DNA from: Hibiscus mutabilis
Taxonomy: Eukaryota > Streptophyta > Magnoliopsida > Malvales > Malvaceae
Reading direction: 5' to 3'
DNA length: 64,000 nt
Assembly: GCA_019671005.1 (NCBI GenBank)
Contig: CM033744.1
Span: 4,678,208 to 4,742,207, forward strand
In this document: positions 42,818 through 56,448 of the stretch, piece by piece
How the letters are laid out: the number at the start of each line of letters is the position of its first letter
How positions within the stretch are numbered: the stretch's first letter is position 1
Notes under the pieces: model-generated
Told to the model about the DNA's origin: nothing
Databases searched by the model: none
Seen by the model: only the letters and a program-made list of their open reading frames with translations
Program-made: the position numbers and the translations under genes

Positions 42818-45165
42818 TGTAACACCCTTGACCTAGATGTCACATTTGGGCCTCACGCCTGAAACCCAACCATTAAGATTTTGACCTAGTTTAGCCTAAA
42901 TCACAAATCTGTTATGAAAATTCGTTTACAATCCAATAAAACACAATAATTATTCGAAAACATATACAGTGGAGCTCCTTTTAAAATTACATAATAAACC
43001 TTTGACTCGATCATTTGAAAATCCAAATATAATTTACAATATACAATAGGTTCCTATGAATACATAGCCCAATGACCTAAGTACTGTACTATGAAGAGAC
43101 GATGAGCTGAAATCATTCCCTGATGGTGCTCCTCCAAGAACGAGCTAAACCTACTAACCTGTGAATAGAAACAACGATTCCAAATGGTGAGCTAACAAAG
43201 CTTAGTGGATACACAATCACTCAACCAAGCTTCACGCAAATCATAAATAAGAACAATGCTGCAGATATGATATCATGTCAAGATAATAATGACGCTACCA
43301 CTAACCGCCTAAACACATACAATCATCATAACAATCATAAGTCATGGCACACAAGGCCTTACCAAGCTCGAGATCTCAACAGATTACCTAGGTGATGACA
43401 ACAACAACTCTAGAGTGAGGCTGGGTCACGTAACATCGGAACATACACCCTGGGTGAGGCTGGGTCACCTAGCATCAGAATATACACCTATACTCGGAAT
43501 ACTCCCTCGAGTATCAACGAATGAGGCCTTGGTCACATAGCATCGATAACCTCCATTAGGTATCTCAAACAGTGGTGTTGCAACACTCTTCACTGGGTAT
43601 CCAGATCCCACCAAATAAAGACTTATAACCAAACAAGTTCCCACACATGGCACAACCACATATGATCCACCGAGGATCTATACAAGTGCCTTACCTGACA
43701 CACAACGTCATACGACCCACCACGGGTCCCTATTGTCGTTATTACAGCCAATCAAGCATTACCGAGTTGTAACATTTTATGGAGAAATATGCAATTAATC
43801 CCTTAATTGACTCATTAATCCACATTGTCTTATTGCTCAAGGTAATTCCTCAAATATTTACCAAGTTATTAGCCATTTATTACACATACGGGTTTAAGTT
43901 TCTGTTTCTCAATTTTAACATTCATTTTATACCTTAAGAGACCCATTGGGCCATTTACTTCGAATAATAGAACCTCCAAACACGAACTCACATTTCTTAG
44001 GCATATTGCTCTGAGAGTACCGATACTTCTACGTGGTTATCGGTATACCCCTTCAGGTACCAATAATCTTCCATGAATACCGATACTCAATTTATATTTG
44101 AAAAAACTGGATTCCCAAGTCGTACCGATACGCTTTACCCCGTATCGGTACCCAATATCGGTACTCAGATCGCCCTGTATCGATCCAAACCCGTACCGGT
44201 ACCCTTACTCTCGCGTATCGGTACGCTAGAGCCTCCCACAGCAATATAACAATGGGTATCGATACGCCCTTGTGTACCGGTACGCAAAAGCGTTACTAGA
44301 ATCCTTAATATGCAAGGGGTACCGATACACGGGGAGGCGTACCGGTACTCCTTTCACAACCCCATTCCCTTTATACTAAGGCGTACCGATACTCTGGTCC
44401 CTGTACCGGTACGCGAGCTCGAGTTTTGAACTCTAGATGCGGGTTTCACCTAAAAACCCGCTTAACCCCCATGGTTAAACCCCAATTCATTCATACAAGT
44501 TATTAGAACTATATTAAGTGGATTTCTACCAGTTTTACGTTTTATTAACATCAAATCTTGAAGTTACCATTAAAGGGCATTCAAGCTCAATCTCAACCAA
44601 CAATATCAGAACATGCAACAATATCTAGTTTTATGATTTCCATGAAACTATGAGAGTTGGTAGTGTACTAACCTTGGATTAAAGCTGATGAAGAAGTCTC
44701 CAACTACTCAATCTCGTTCTCCCTCTTGAAAACCCCTCTAAACATCTTCTTCCACTAAACCAGGTGATTTTTTCCTCAACATGTAGATCTTCTTCAGCCC
44801 TACAACTTCTCTCAACAAGCTATACAAGTTTCTACAGCCAACCTCCAAAGATTTCACCTTTAGGTATAAGTTTGAATGGGAGATGGGTGGGAAAAAAGGA
44901 GAAAAAGACAATGAGACAATGTGTTCTCATCACCGTCCTTTTTACAAAAAGAAATAAAGGTCATCAGCCCTCTTTGTTCACAATTTGATATTTACCAAAA
45001 AGCCCATCAATCATCCTTCTAATTCTATCACCAAACTAACCTTCCAAGCCTCAAGGCCCAAAGTAAGCCCAATAAGGCTCTCAAGCACAAAACGTCTTGG
45101 CCTAAACACGAAGCCCATGCCTCAGGTTATCCCGACCCTCAGGTTTTGAAACCTGGGTCGTTACA
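42818..45165 (-). repeat. 3' LTR of the inner Ty3 element
   Basis: 2348 bp; contains the GTACCGATAC/GTATCGGTAC motif array (43990-44420). It is similar along its length to 48782-51090. Confidence 0.85.
43990..44420. repeat. Array of GTACCGATAC / GTATCGGTAC / GTACCGGTAC motifs
   Basis: At least a dozen copies of a 7-10 bp motif in both orientations, some perfect palindromes (GTACCGGTAC). The same array in the other LTR (49985-50350) is decayed, many copies reading ACCAATAC, as expected from C-to-T change at CG sites on the opposite strand. Confidence 0.8.
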
Positions 45166-48100
45166 ACTCTCATCTCCTAAAAAAATTTCATCCTCAAAAT
45201 TTAAACAAGGGAAGGAGAGCATCTGTCGCAGATCCAAATAACCCCTCGCTTATACATGTCCACATGATACTTCTGCCACTTTAAACCTTAAATTCTCAAC
45301 TCTCTTCAAGAGTCCTTAATAAATCTATTCTCATATCTAGAGCGACACTCACAACGAACCTTATCGCGGATCAACAAAGATTGGTCTCAACAGCAATGTC
45401 AGACACCAACCCACTGAACTTACACTAGATGAGTCACAACTTGGTAAACGAACCTTTCTACCAACACTAGCATTTCCAATGTCTTGAACTCAACCCTCAT
45501 CCGCGTCCATAACGCGACACTTCTTCAAGGTATACTACGGGGCACTTCCTCATATAAATCACCATAACCCACGAGTTCAGGAATAACAAACCCTATCAAT
45601 CATGTTCTATCATATATCTAACATGAAAATACAACATTCTTTCATAATTTGGTTAACTAATACAGAACTTAACACCTCATTTACTTAAACCCACTACGAC
45701 ATAAGCAGATGCGAATCTACGATCAAACAAATCTACTAGCCAAGCCACCTCAGTTCCAAAAGAAAATTGTTACAACAACCAAGCTCTACTAGGGATCAAA
45801 CCATCAAACTGCCTTCAAGGGTCCGAACACTCTCTTTCACTCCCAACCACTAAATTTTGACTAGCGTTGGTGCTAAAACTTTAGCAAGTCCTTCAATATT
45901 CCTAATGGTTCTCTCAACACAACTTATTACAACACAAGAATCTGATTCCATACAACTTTAACCAAAACCCACATTTCTCTAAAGTCATTCAAAACATCTT
46001 TACACTATCACCATGCATGAAAATAATCCATCTCAAACCCAAATAAGCAACCTTCTATTCATCGAACTTAAGATTATCTCAACGCATTCATAAGTCCAAA
46101 ACACCTTTCAACTTGTCTGTAGAGTTCAAACATCGCATCAAACCCCAAATTTTAACACTAATTCTCCTAAATCTTCAACTTACGGGAACAACATCCTGAA
46201 TGATTTTACGAGAATCTCAAAACCCTTCAACATTAACAAGTTCATTAGGCCTGAAAAATAAATACTGGCATTCCATGGACACACATCAACCCAAAACAGC
46301 TAACACCTTTATACCTCTCTATACCAACGTAAGCACGTCCACCGCTCTACACCACAGACTCTCACCATTGCATCAACTACGCGAACTAAGAACGTCTTGC
46401 AACCCACAAAGTCATCTTCAACTAACATCACATGAGCACAACACATAAGATGAAGAGATATGATTTATTCACGCACAAAACCAGCAAACTGGTTTATTCC
46501 AACCCCAACTTTGAGATTCTTGCTTGGAAACCAAAGCACCCCCGCACTCACGTGACTACTTGTACCAAGGATAAGTCTAACAAGTCTATAGGGACTGTTA
46601 CTCTAAACCATACACACCACCCACGGTGGAACCTTTACTTATCAACACTTACCAATCCATTAATTTACCAAATCAATATCAACCTCGAGGAAACTTATCA
46701 GAGAACTCACTCAATGAATTCTCTGCCAAGGTAAGAACAATATATCAAACTGCTATCAAGAAATTAAAAACCACAATGGGACCAAATCATTTAACATACT
46801 TCCGGTAACAAGCTTGTCATTTCTAGCACGAATAGCATATTGTTTAACAAAAGCTCGCGCGATGACTCTAATGGTAGATCTCACATGACCTCTACCCTGA
46901 TACTTCGATAAAGACCCAATACCACCTCTCACAGAACCCTAACTATGCCAAGAAGTAGTCAACCTCAAAGACAGAACCGGTAAATACTCATCTACAATTG
47001 GGCAGTCCTTTGCCATGTGACCCGATGTCTGGCACTCATAACAAATTCCCCAAGGTGGTGTCAACCACAACGCTCACGAACGAGTGAAAAAGACTCTAGG
47101 GCTGAACCACTAATACTCTTCATTATGACAGAAATTGAGAAGTCCCTACGAACCCTCAATCTAGATTTCTAACTAACCCTTAACAACTGATCTGTAACAA
47201 CTCTCTTTGGTCCTCTCAAAGCATGAAACCCCTTAACGGGGCCTGAGAAGAATCTTATGATGTTCTGGGTCCCCACTACCCTATCCATAGAATCTTCAAA
47301 CTGACTCAATGCTTCTCTAAAGTCATTTGAGTGCCCTTGCACTAACGACTAGCTCAGAAAAGGCCCCAAGTGAACCTATTGTCCCGTGTATCCCTATGTC
47401 AACCATGAATCCAAGTTTAAACCTCAGTACTTCTAATATTCGATAGCAACAAACTCTTGGCATAGTAGCTCAACCATAAAAAATCTTACCCCTGCTCAGT
47501 ACTGCTCTGACACCTTAAACTGATTGCAAGAACTAATCTCTCATCTCCTTCATAAGAACTTTACACCCTTTTTCCTGACTTGTCCAAGGAAACATCCCAT
47601 GTTGAGAATACAGGATGTCGTCCCAACTCCACGGTCTCTCACCATTCCCATGCATTACCTTGTAGAAAATAACGGTACAATCAAAATCACTCTTTGGATC
47701 ACCTTACCCTACCTCAAAATCCTCTGAGTGTCTTTTATCCACTGATCCACTTGATTGGGTTATCCTCTCCCGACCTTTCAATATCCTTGGGTCCATAACA
47801 ACTATACCTTTCACCCTTGAGAAATATGGCTATCTCCATAATTTTTCTTGGTCGCTTCTTAGGCCACCTGACCCCAAACTAGTTTGAACCACATTAAGAA
47901 GGTGGTAGTTTGTCTTTCCAATTACCTTGGGTTTGGTTCCCCCGAAACCTCAAAGCTTCTAACACTACACTTGTCATATCAAGCTAGCTCATGACCGGGC
48001 AACAACCGGTAGCCAATATCATATCAATTCATTTAGGAGACACTCTATTGTATCTGTTAACCACGTATTCTCAAGCCTTACTCGAGCATCGCCTCGCGTG

Positions 48101-48781
48101 AAACCCACGATGTCCTTCTGGCCACTACTATAAACAACCGCAATAAACATACCTTGTTCGAATAGGCATTCTGCTTACTAAGAGCGTACTAGAGACCTTA
48201 CAACCATTATGTGCCTCTCCATATTAGACGAAAACACATATTTTCCAAGCATGCTACATCCCCATCACATGGTACCCACCATTAAGGTTCACTTACTACG
48301 AATAATGGGACCCTTGATCGACTCTACCACTGGTCAATCAAAAGCAAGTCCTCTTATCCGTTCCATAAGGGTCGTCCACTAACACGTAGAATCTCCCCAC
48401 ATAAGGTTCTCACCATGAACTCAAGGCTTTAAGGCAACTTACAACATATAACCATGATTACTTCTCAAGCAAGAGGAGGAGGGCACACTCTCAACTCTTC
48501 TATTCCTTCATAAACCCAAGCTTAACGTCTAAGATAACTCCGATATCAGAATCACCCTCAAAAGAATCAACCATCATCACGGCCCTCACAACCACGATTA
48601 AATCTATCTTAATGTCGCAACCAACAACACGCGCGAACGCAGGGCATACCATCAAGATTCCAGTCTTGAAAGAGTACAACTTAGACACAAGGATTCGTAT
48701 TCGCTAGACACCTATCCACGACTCCTAACCACCCTGGGGTTTTCCTAGAACCGGCTAAACCTAGGTTCTGATACCACTAAA
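45166..48781 (-). other. Internal region of the inner Ty3 element
   Basis: 3.6 kb with no long frame on either strand. The one clear protein trace is a gag zinc knuckle, CYECQTSGHMAKDC (about 47035-46990, minus strand). I found no reverse transcriptase or integrase motif. Confidence 0.7.
48764..48776 (-). other. Primer-binding site of the inner Ty3 element
   Basis: TGGTATCAGAACC on the minus strand, five bases from the LTR; initiator-tRNA-Met type. Confidence 0.8.
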
Positions 48782-51090
48782 TGTAACACCCTCGACCTGG
48801 ATGTCACATTTGGGCCTCACGCCTGAAACCCAACCATTAAGATTTTGACCTAGTTTAGCAAAAATCACAAATATGTTATGAAAATTTGTTTAATTACAAT
48901 CCAATAAAACACAATAATTATTCGAAAACATATAGAGTGAAGCTCCCTCTTAAAATTACATTGTAAACTTTTGACTAGATCATTTGAAAATTCAAATACA
49001 ATTTACAATATATAATAGGATCCTACGAATACATAGCTCAATGACCTAAGTACTTACTCTGAAGAGACGAGGCGTTAGAATCCTTCCCTGATGGTGCTCA
49101 TCCAAGAACGAGTACTAACCTGTGAACGAAAACAACGATTCTGAACGCTGAGCTAACAAAGCTCAGTGGATATACAACCACTCAACCAAGCTTCACGCAA
49201 ATCATAAATAAGAACAATGCTGCATATATGATATCATGTCAAGATAATAATGGCGCTACCACTAACCGCCTAAACACATGCAATCATCATAACAATCATA
49301 ATTCATGGCACACAAGACCCTACTAAGCCCGAGATCTCAACAGATCACCTAGGCGATGAGAATATCAACAACAACTTTGGAGTGAGGCCGGGTCACGTAA
49401 CATCAGAACATACACTCCAGGTGAGGCCGGGTCACGTAGCATCAAAACATACATCTATACTTGAAATACTTCATCGAGTATCTTCGAATGAGGCCCGGGT
49501 TACATAGCATTGGTAAGCTCCATTCGGTATCTCAAACCGTGGTGTTGCAACACTCTTTATTGGGTATCTAGATCCCACCAAACAAAGACTCATAACCAAA
49601 AAAGTGCCCACACATGGCACAACCACATATGATCCACCGAGGATCTATACAAGTACTCTACCTGGCACACAACGTCATACGACCCACCACATTGTCCCTA
49701 TTGTTGCTATTACAGCAAATCAAGCATTATTGAGTTGTTATATTTTATGAAAAAATATGTAATTAATCCCTTAATTGACTCATTAATCCATATTGCCTTA
49801 TTGCTCAAGGTAATTCCTCAAATATTTACCAAGTTATTAGCCATTTATTACACATACGAGTTTAATTCTCCGTTTCTCAATTTCAATGTTCATTTTATAC
49901 CTTAAGAGACCCATTGGGCTCTTTACTTCAAATTATAGAACCCCCCGAACACGAACTCACATTTCTTGGGCAAATTGCTATGAGAGTACCGATACTCCTA
50001 TGTGGGTATCGGTACGCCCTTTCAGGTACCGGTACTCTTCTACGAGTACCAATACTCAATTTAGATTCGAAAGAACTAGATTCCCAAGCCGTACCAATAC
50101 GATCACCCTGTAATGTCCAAACCCATATCGTTACCCTTACTCTCGCATATCGGTATGCTAGAGCCTCCTACAGCAATGTAACAATGGGTACCAATACGCC
50201 CCTTGTGTACCGGTACGTAAAAGTGTTACTGGAATCCTTAATATGTAAGGGGTACCAATACATAGAGAGGTGTACCGGTATTCTCCTCACAACTTTACTC
50301 CCTTTTATGCTAAGGCGTACCAATGCTTTGGTCCCCGTACCGGTACGTGAGCCCGAATTTCAAACTCTGGTGTTGGTTTCACCTAGAAACCCCGCTTAAC
50401 CCCCATAGTTAAAGCCCAATTCATTCCTACAAGTTATTAGAAGTATATTAAGTGGATTTCTACTAGTTTTACGTTTTATTAACATCAAATCTTAAAGTTA
50501 CCATTAAAGGGCATTCAAGCTCAATCTCAACCAACAATATCAGAACATGCAACAATATCTAGTTTAATGATTTCCCGGAACTATGAGAGTTAGTAGTGTA
50601 CTAACTTTAGATTAAAGCTGATGAAGAAGTCTTCAACTACTCAATCTCGTTCTTCCTCTTGAAAACCCCTCTAAACATCTTCTTCCACTAAACCATGTGA
50701 TTTTTTCTTCAACATGTAGATCTTCTTCATCCCTACAACTTCTCTCAACAAGCTACACGAGTTTTCTACAACCAACCCCCAAAGATTTCACCTTTAGGTG
50801 TGAGTTTGAGTGGAGATGGGTGGGAAAAAGGGGAAGAAGACAATGAGACAATGTGATCTCATCACCCTCTTTTTTACAGCAAGAAATAAAGGTCACCAGC
50901 CTTTTTTGTCCACAATTTGATATTTACCAAAAACCCCCCCAATCATCCTTCTAATTCTATCACCAAACCAACCTTCCAAGCCCCAAAGTAAGCCCAATAA
51001 GGCTCTCAAGGCCCAATCGTCTTGGCCTTAACATGAAGCCCATACCTCAGGTTAACCCGACCCTCGGGTTCTGAAACCTGGGTCGTTACA
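48782..51090 (-). repeat. 5' LTR of the inner Ty3 element
   Basis: 2309 bp, from TGTAACACCCTCGACC to GGGTCGTTACA. Its motif array is more decayed than that of the other LTR. Confidence 0.85.
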
Positions 51091-53149
51091 AGTCCCATAT
51101 GAGCTGGGTGTACAAGCAACTACAGTGAACCGGGCTGATCGCACGAAATGAGAGGATCGGCGGTAATGTTGGAAAAGAATTTTGTGAGTTTCATCAGGAA
51201 TGAGGACGCACAATACAACTCTGCAAGAAATTTAGACGGTTAATCCAGAAAATGATGGATAATAAGGAGATTGAGTTTTCCCAATGAGGATTGAGGAAAA
51301 TTAGAACCAGTAGGTAGCATTTTGTGGTGCACCAAAACTCCATCTTATTGTTCATCATTTTCCATGACTTTTGTTGGTATTACATACTTTTTGTGTATCA
51401 TGTGAAAAATCTTGGGAATCCATTCCTACACTTTTGGCTCAAAGAAATGAAGATATTTTGTAAAAGCATATGTAATTCAAGACAATGAAAATGATGATTG
51501 TTTTGTGCATTTTTAGACATTTAATTTACATTCTTCGATTCATTATACATTCATTATTTTGGAACATTTTTTCCGTACATACCTATACATATCATTTTTA
51601 TCAGAAACCTAAATTTTAATTGTAAAAGTAATTTTAAGCAGCTTATGTTTAGAGGAAAGCGAACACTGCATGGACACTGCAAATGTGAACATCTTCTGTT
51701 CTATTTAGGTAGAATAGAGGAATAAAACGAGTGTTTAGATAATGGGCAGATCCCATTGAGTGAATTCCCCTCTCAAGCATTTGTTGTTTAAGATCCTTGA
51801 ATCGAGTGTTGACCCTAAACTTCTACCCATGAAGAATATTGTGATATCCATGTATGGGATGGTGAGTGGCATTCTTTCCCTTCCTTTAACAAATAAGAAA
51901 AATATCCATTTGTTATCTCACTTTGAGCATGGTCATTTCTTTCTATTTTAACCCAAACCAAGGATCACCCCCACACTTGGGGGCAAAAAGGACGAGGATT
52001 TTGTTCGTGAATTAAAGTTGCCCAGTTTTGACCATATTACAAATATAATAATGCTTCATGAATAAGCGCAAGAAATAAGAATCAATGTACTGGACACGAA
52101 GACCAAGAAAAGCATCAGAATAAGCCGATACGAGAATTTTTTGTTCGAAAGGACTTGCTCAACCAAATTGAAAGTTCGGCAATAAAAAGGTTGACACGAC
52201 CAAGAATTTAAAGCACCTAGTCGAAAGTGCAATAAAAGACATTAAAAGCCTTGAAGATTTTATCATAGTCGAATAAGAAATGCATCAACATTTAGTCAAT
52301 GACGCAAGCTACATGAGAAGAGGAAATGAACTCTAAGGTGAAAACGCAGAAATGGACAGTCTAGAGCGATCCAATGAATACATTACTCTATGTGAGTATA
52401 CACCAATTCAAGCAATACATGAATAAGGTTTTGATTGGAAATTTATACGAACTTTGGTGGATCGATCCCCTTTGAAATAAATGTCAAATCGTCAATGCCG
52501 AGCTAAGATGCAAATCGGCCTATAGCCACACATTCCAAAGCTACAAGAGGAGGAAATAAACTCTAGGGTGAAAACCTAGAAATGGGCAGTCTATAGCGAT
52601 CCAAGAAATAAATCAAATAAGATTTTTTTTTCATTTGAACACATTCAGATGAAAAAGTACAGAAAAGATATTTCACCGAGAAGAAATGATTCTTGGTTTC
52701 CTCACCCTTTAAACACTTATTTGGCCTTTATATTCTTTCTTTCATGACCATGAGCCATGACCTACATTACAAGCCTATAGAGACCATTCAGATCATATAT
52801 GGATATTTGAGTTGGATAATTTTGTCTTCAGATCACATCCCACCTTTAAGGGTTAACCTTTCTTCAAGGAACGTTAAGCTTCAAGTGCCTGATCGATACC
52901 TAAATAAGGGAAGGATGTGACACAGTGAGTTAGTGAGGTTAAGAGAGCCACTTAAATGAGATAGAAATTAGGTATGGGAATATTCTTCTCAGAAGCCTAA
53001 TAGCCCAGAAAGGACTTCACATGAGCGCGTGTCGCCGTAACCCTCACGATCCTTTAAACATAAGTTTCACTTAAGCTTATTTTTGTCAATTTGAAACAAA
53101 AGTGCTATTGCACTTAATATTTGGGTGTCTAAAATTGATCTCATTTTTA

Positions 53150-53455
53150 AAGGTTCATTTTTTAGTCGTCTTCATAAGTTTTTAAATTGAAATAAGCTCA
53201 AAACATTTTTGCCCTAAATTTTGAAAATAGGGCTGACTTTACACGATATTTTTGCATCAAAATAAGACTTTAAAACGCATATTCATAATTTTTGCTTTGA
53301 AATGTGTTCAAAGAATTTTTTTACCCTAAAATTTGGAAATAGGGCTGGCTTTACACAATATTTTGCATAAGATTTTTAAAACTCATAGTTTCTGCATTAA
53401 ATGAGTTTAAAGCATTTTACCCTAAAAGTTAAAAGTGGGGCAAACTTTACATCAC
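53150..53455 (+). repeat. Three-copy tandem repeat in the Tat-like element
   Basis: Units of about 100 bp, each with ACCCTAAA or GCCCTAAA, then AATAGGGCTG or GTGGGGC, then CTTTACA. Confidence 0.75.
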
Positions 53456-53994
53456 AGATTCAAGAAGAAAAGAAGTTAGTGGGATGCCATTTGTCCACAT
53501 GACGAGTTTATTTGTACATAGGAGTCCAAATCAGTATAGACCGAAAGAGGTACAAAGTCTAAAATTTTTTACTATTGAGCAAGCTAAAAATTAGTTCAAA
53601 GTGGACAAATGTAAACAACAAAATTTTGGGGCAAATTTTGTTGGGGCAAGAAGATGGCCAATCCATTCAATGGCAGAGACATTTTAAAACCAGAACTCAC
53701 AGACATTAAGTTGAGAAACTTATGAGAGTAATCCGAAGTGGGAACCTGAAAAAGCATTGGAGGAAAAAGAGATGAAGATTTGAACCCAACTTTAAGATGG
53801 GTTATATTAGCTGCAGAAAGAGATTTAATACAAAGAAATATTGAGCTTTCTCAAAGATGAGCTCACCCCAAGTGGTCCTTAGTTTGCATCATTCATGCAT
53901 CATGAGTAATTAGACATACTTAAGTTAGGGGCATGCTAACTCATATCATTAATTTATTTTGTATGTCATTAGACTTCAATGAATTACTTCTAGA

Positions 53995-54345
53995 TTATTA
54001 CTAGAGCCTTCAGTGCATAATCTTTAATACCGTTCAAGCATTTGTAAGACCTCCAGTGCAGGGTGATTCGAGCAACCAGTAAGACCTTCAGCGTATGGCT
54101 TTAATACTGTTTGAGCATCTGTAAATCCTCCAGTGCAGGGTGATTCGAGCAGCCAGTAAGACCTTCAGTGCATGGTATTATAACCTTCAGACCATCAGTA
54201 AGACCTTCAGTGCTTGGTGATTTGGAGAAATTAGTATCATCCGGACATCATTAAGACCCGCAGTGCGTGGTAAGGCAACTATTAAGACTTTCGGCTCATA
54301 ACTCTAAGATTTTTGAGCCATCAGTAAGACCTTCAGTGCGTGGTG
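53995..54345 (+). repeat. CCTTCAGTGC tandem block before the purine tract
   Basis: About eight copies of AGTAAGACCTTCAGTGC and variants (AAGACCTCCAGTGCAGGG, AAGACCCGCAGTGCGTGG) with GGTGATTCG between. Similar blocks before the 3' LTR are a feature of Tat-group elements. Confidence 0.8.
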
Positions 54346-54437
54346 ATTCGGGATCGAAACAGGGAAGTATGACAAAAATGAGTGCTTTTGGTCTTTGCTT
54401 TGTTCCCGTTTCACAAGAACAAGCAAAGAGGGGGAGC

Positions 54438-56448
54438 TGTAATTACTCATTTTTGTCCGGGTTGTAAATATTATAGTTATATTAAGTAATTATAGTAGTT
54501 ATTATATATGTTAGTGTGTACGTATTAATGTACATGTGTGAGTGGTAGTATGTGTACGTATTATGATATTACTATTGCATGCACATTGTATATGTGAATT
54601 AGTGTATTTAATAAGTCCATGTATATATTAATTATTATTGTCTTTTGTTATTATTAATATGTTAAATGGGTTAGGATATAAAATGGATCAGAATAAATGG
54701 TAAAACCCATGTATTAATATTTAAGTGTTTAGTCCATTATTACAATCAAAACCCAACAAAAATAATATTACACAGGCCCAACCGGCCAAGCCCATTTAAT
54801 AAAACCCTAATACATATTTTAAAAACCATAAACCTAATATTATCCTTTTTGTGCGCAGCCGCATCTAAGCCATTGGATCAAATTTTTGATCCAACGGTCC
54901 AAATCAACCAAACCCTAGCCAGCTGGCGCGAGTGAAGAACACGTGCGAGGCTCTTTATCTCCCACGCGCGCGTGGCATGGACGTGTGATCCGTTCAACTC
55001 CCCGATCACCACGTGTTGTGATCTCGTACAGCCTCATCTTTCACAAATGCAATCTGGGCTGTCCATCTTCGAGGAATATTGACTGTTAGATCAAATCTGA
55101 TCTAATGGTCCATATTAGATCTAGTCGTGATGCCGCAATACGTCCTCCTCACCGTCCCAACCACCAGACATGCGCAAATATAACAAAAAAAAAACAAGAT
55201 ATCAAAAAAAGCATGGGTTTTCAGATTTCAAATCCAATCAATTCATCATCAATAGTGTAGATTAGGTTTGTTTATTATTTTTATTTTACATGTAAGATCC
55301 GGTATAAAGCCGGTGGAAAATCAGTGTAAACCAACAACAATCAACAATGAAATAATAAAAAAAAAGAAAAGTCCTCAACTTTCGAGGTAAAAAAATCATT
55401 GATATTTATAAAAGGTTTTTTTTTTTTTTTGGTTTCAAATGACTTAAAAAATAATTGATATTTATACAAAGCAGTTTAACAAATGGGTTAATTATAATTT
55501 TTAAATCCCTCCGCCATAGTTTCTTTTACTCCGCATTCCCCCTTATTTTCATTTCTTTTATTTTAGTCACTAATTTCAAATGAGTATTGCTTTCTTTAAA
55601 TTTCGTCCTTTAATTTTCGTTTTTGTTTTAATTTGATCCGAAATTCAGTGGTATAATCCCCCTTTAATCCTTTTTTGGTATATTTATCTACATGTCCCCT
55701 GTATTTCCTTTTTTTTACTGCATATTTATATATATATATTGTATCTAATATTATTATAATGTTTGTTTTTGTTTTATATATATATGTATATTGTTTTTTG
55801 TTGCGGCTGTTGTATTACATACATTATATATGCATATTATATTAAATATATATGCGGTTTTTATATATGAATTTTATATGTACCCTTTTTTGTGTTGATT
55901 TTTTTATACATTTTATATGTTAATATATTGTATATTATAGTATCTATTTTATTTATGTATTTAAGTTCTTCATCATTTTTTTCTTTTTTTCTTGTTATCA
56001 TATTTATTTGCACGCGCATATTTTCATTCCATTGTTTTTTTTCAAAACTTAGTCTCATTCCGGTATTCTAGTGGGAGTGTCATCCCAGTCTCCGAGTGTC
56101 ATCTCTTTTGGTACCGTGAATCGAGGCATTTTTAAATTTTCATTTTAAGTTTTTTTTAAATTAAATTAAATTTTAATTATTTTTAATAAATACGATACCA
56201 ACCTTTAGATATCAATTTGTGGGCGTAGCGGGAGTGCTACCCTTCCCCGTATGTAACCGACTCTAAATTCGTTTTCCCTGGTTTCATTTTTTAAGTGTCC
56301 AGTCTACCAATTTTAAGCGTCGACTCCCTCAATTTTATTCCAAAATACAAACTTTCCAAAACTTTTACAAAATTTCCTCTTTAAACATTTTTCAAAAATT
56401 TTCAAACAACAAAAAGGGGAAAACTTGTAAATTTTTTAGGTCGCTACA
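54438..56448 (+). repeat. 3' LTR of the Tat-like element
   Basis: 2011 bp, from TGTAATTACTCATTTTTGTC to GGTCGCTACA, preceded by the purine tract. It lacks about 50 bp (opposite 38265-38320) and about 400 bp (opposite 38580-38985) of the 5' LTR. Confidence 0.88.

Larger units (their letters stand above)
42818..51090 (-). mobile_element. Inner Ty3 element with short internal region, minus strand
   Basis: LTRs 42818-45165 and 48782-51090 begin TGTAACACCCT and end GGGTCGTTACA. The primer site on the minus strand is TGGTATCAGAACC (48776-48764), initiator-Met type. A purine tract (AGGAGATGAGAGT in reverse) abuts 45166. The flanks are AGTCA and AGTCC, a 5-bp duplication with one change. The internal region is 3.6 kb, shows only a gag zinc knuckle, and is too short for a full pol. 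Confidence 0.87.
51091..54437 (+). other. Distal internal region of the Tat-like element
   Basis: No pol motif is seen. It holds three kinds of direct repeat: a phrase with TCTA(A/G)GGTGAAAAC and AGCGATCCAA (52330-52385 and 52555-52610), three units at 53150-53455, and the CCTTCAGTGC block at 53995-54345. It ends in a purine tract at 54421-54437. Confidence 0.65.
37567..56448 (+). mobile_element. Tat/Ogre-like Ty3 element, gag only, non-autonomous
   Basis: 5' LTR 37567-40027, PBS 40031-40048, leader, broken gag (41463-42810), then tandem-repeat-rich sequence, purine tract 54421-54437 (AAGCAAAGAGGGGGAGC) and 3' LTR 54438-56448. A second Ty3 element (42818-51090) lies within gag. Without that insert the internal region is about 6.1 kb and has no protease, reverse transcriptase or integrase motif, so the element needs enzymes from elsewhere. 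The flanks ATTTA and ATTTG fit a 5-bp duplication with one change. The LTR length difference (2461 versus 2011 bp) is due to deletions in the 3' copy. Confidence 0.85.

Noticed and set aside
46200..46808. Thr/His-rich plus-strand frames
   Set aside because: Antisense to a decayed retroelement interior; no family resemblance.
49886..50399. 75- and 161-codon frames
   Set aside because: They translate the GTACCGATAC motif array of an LTR.
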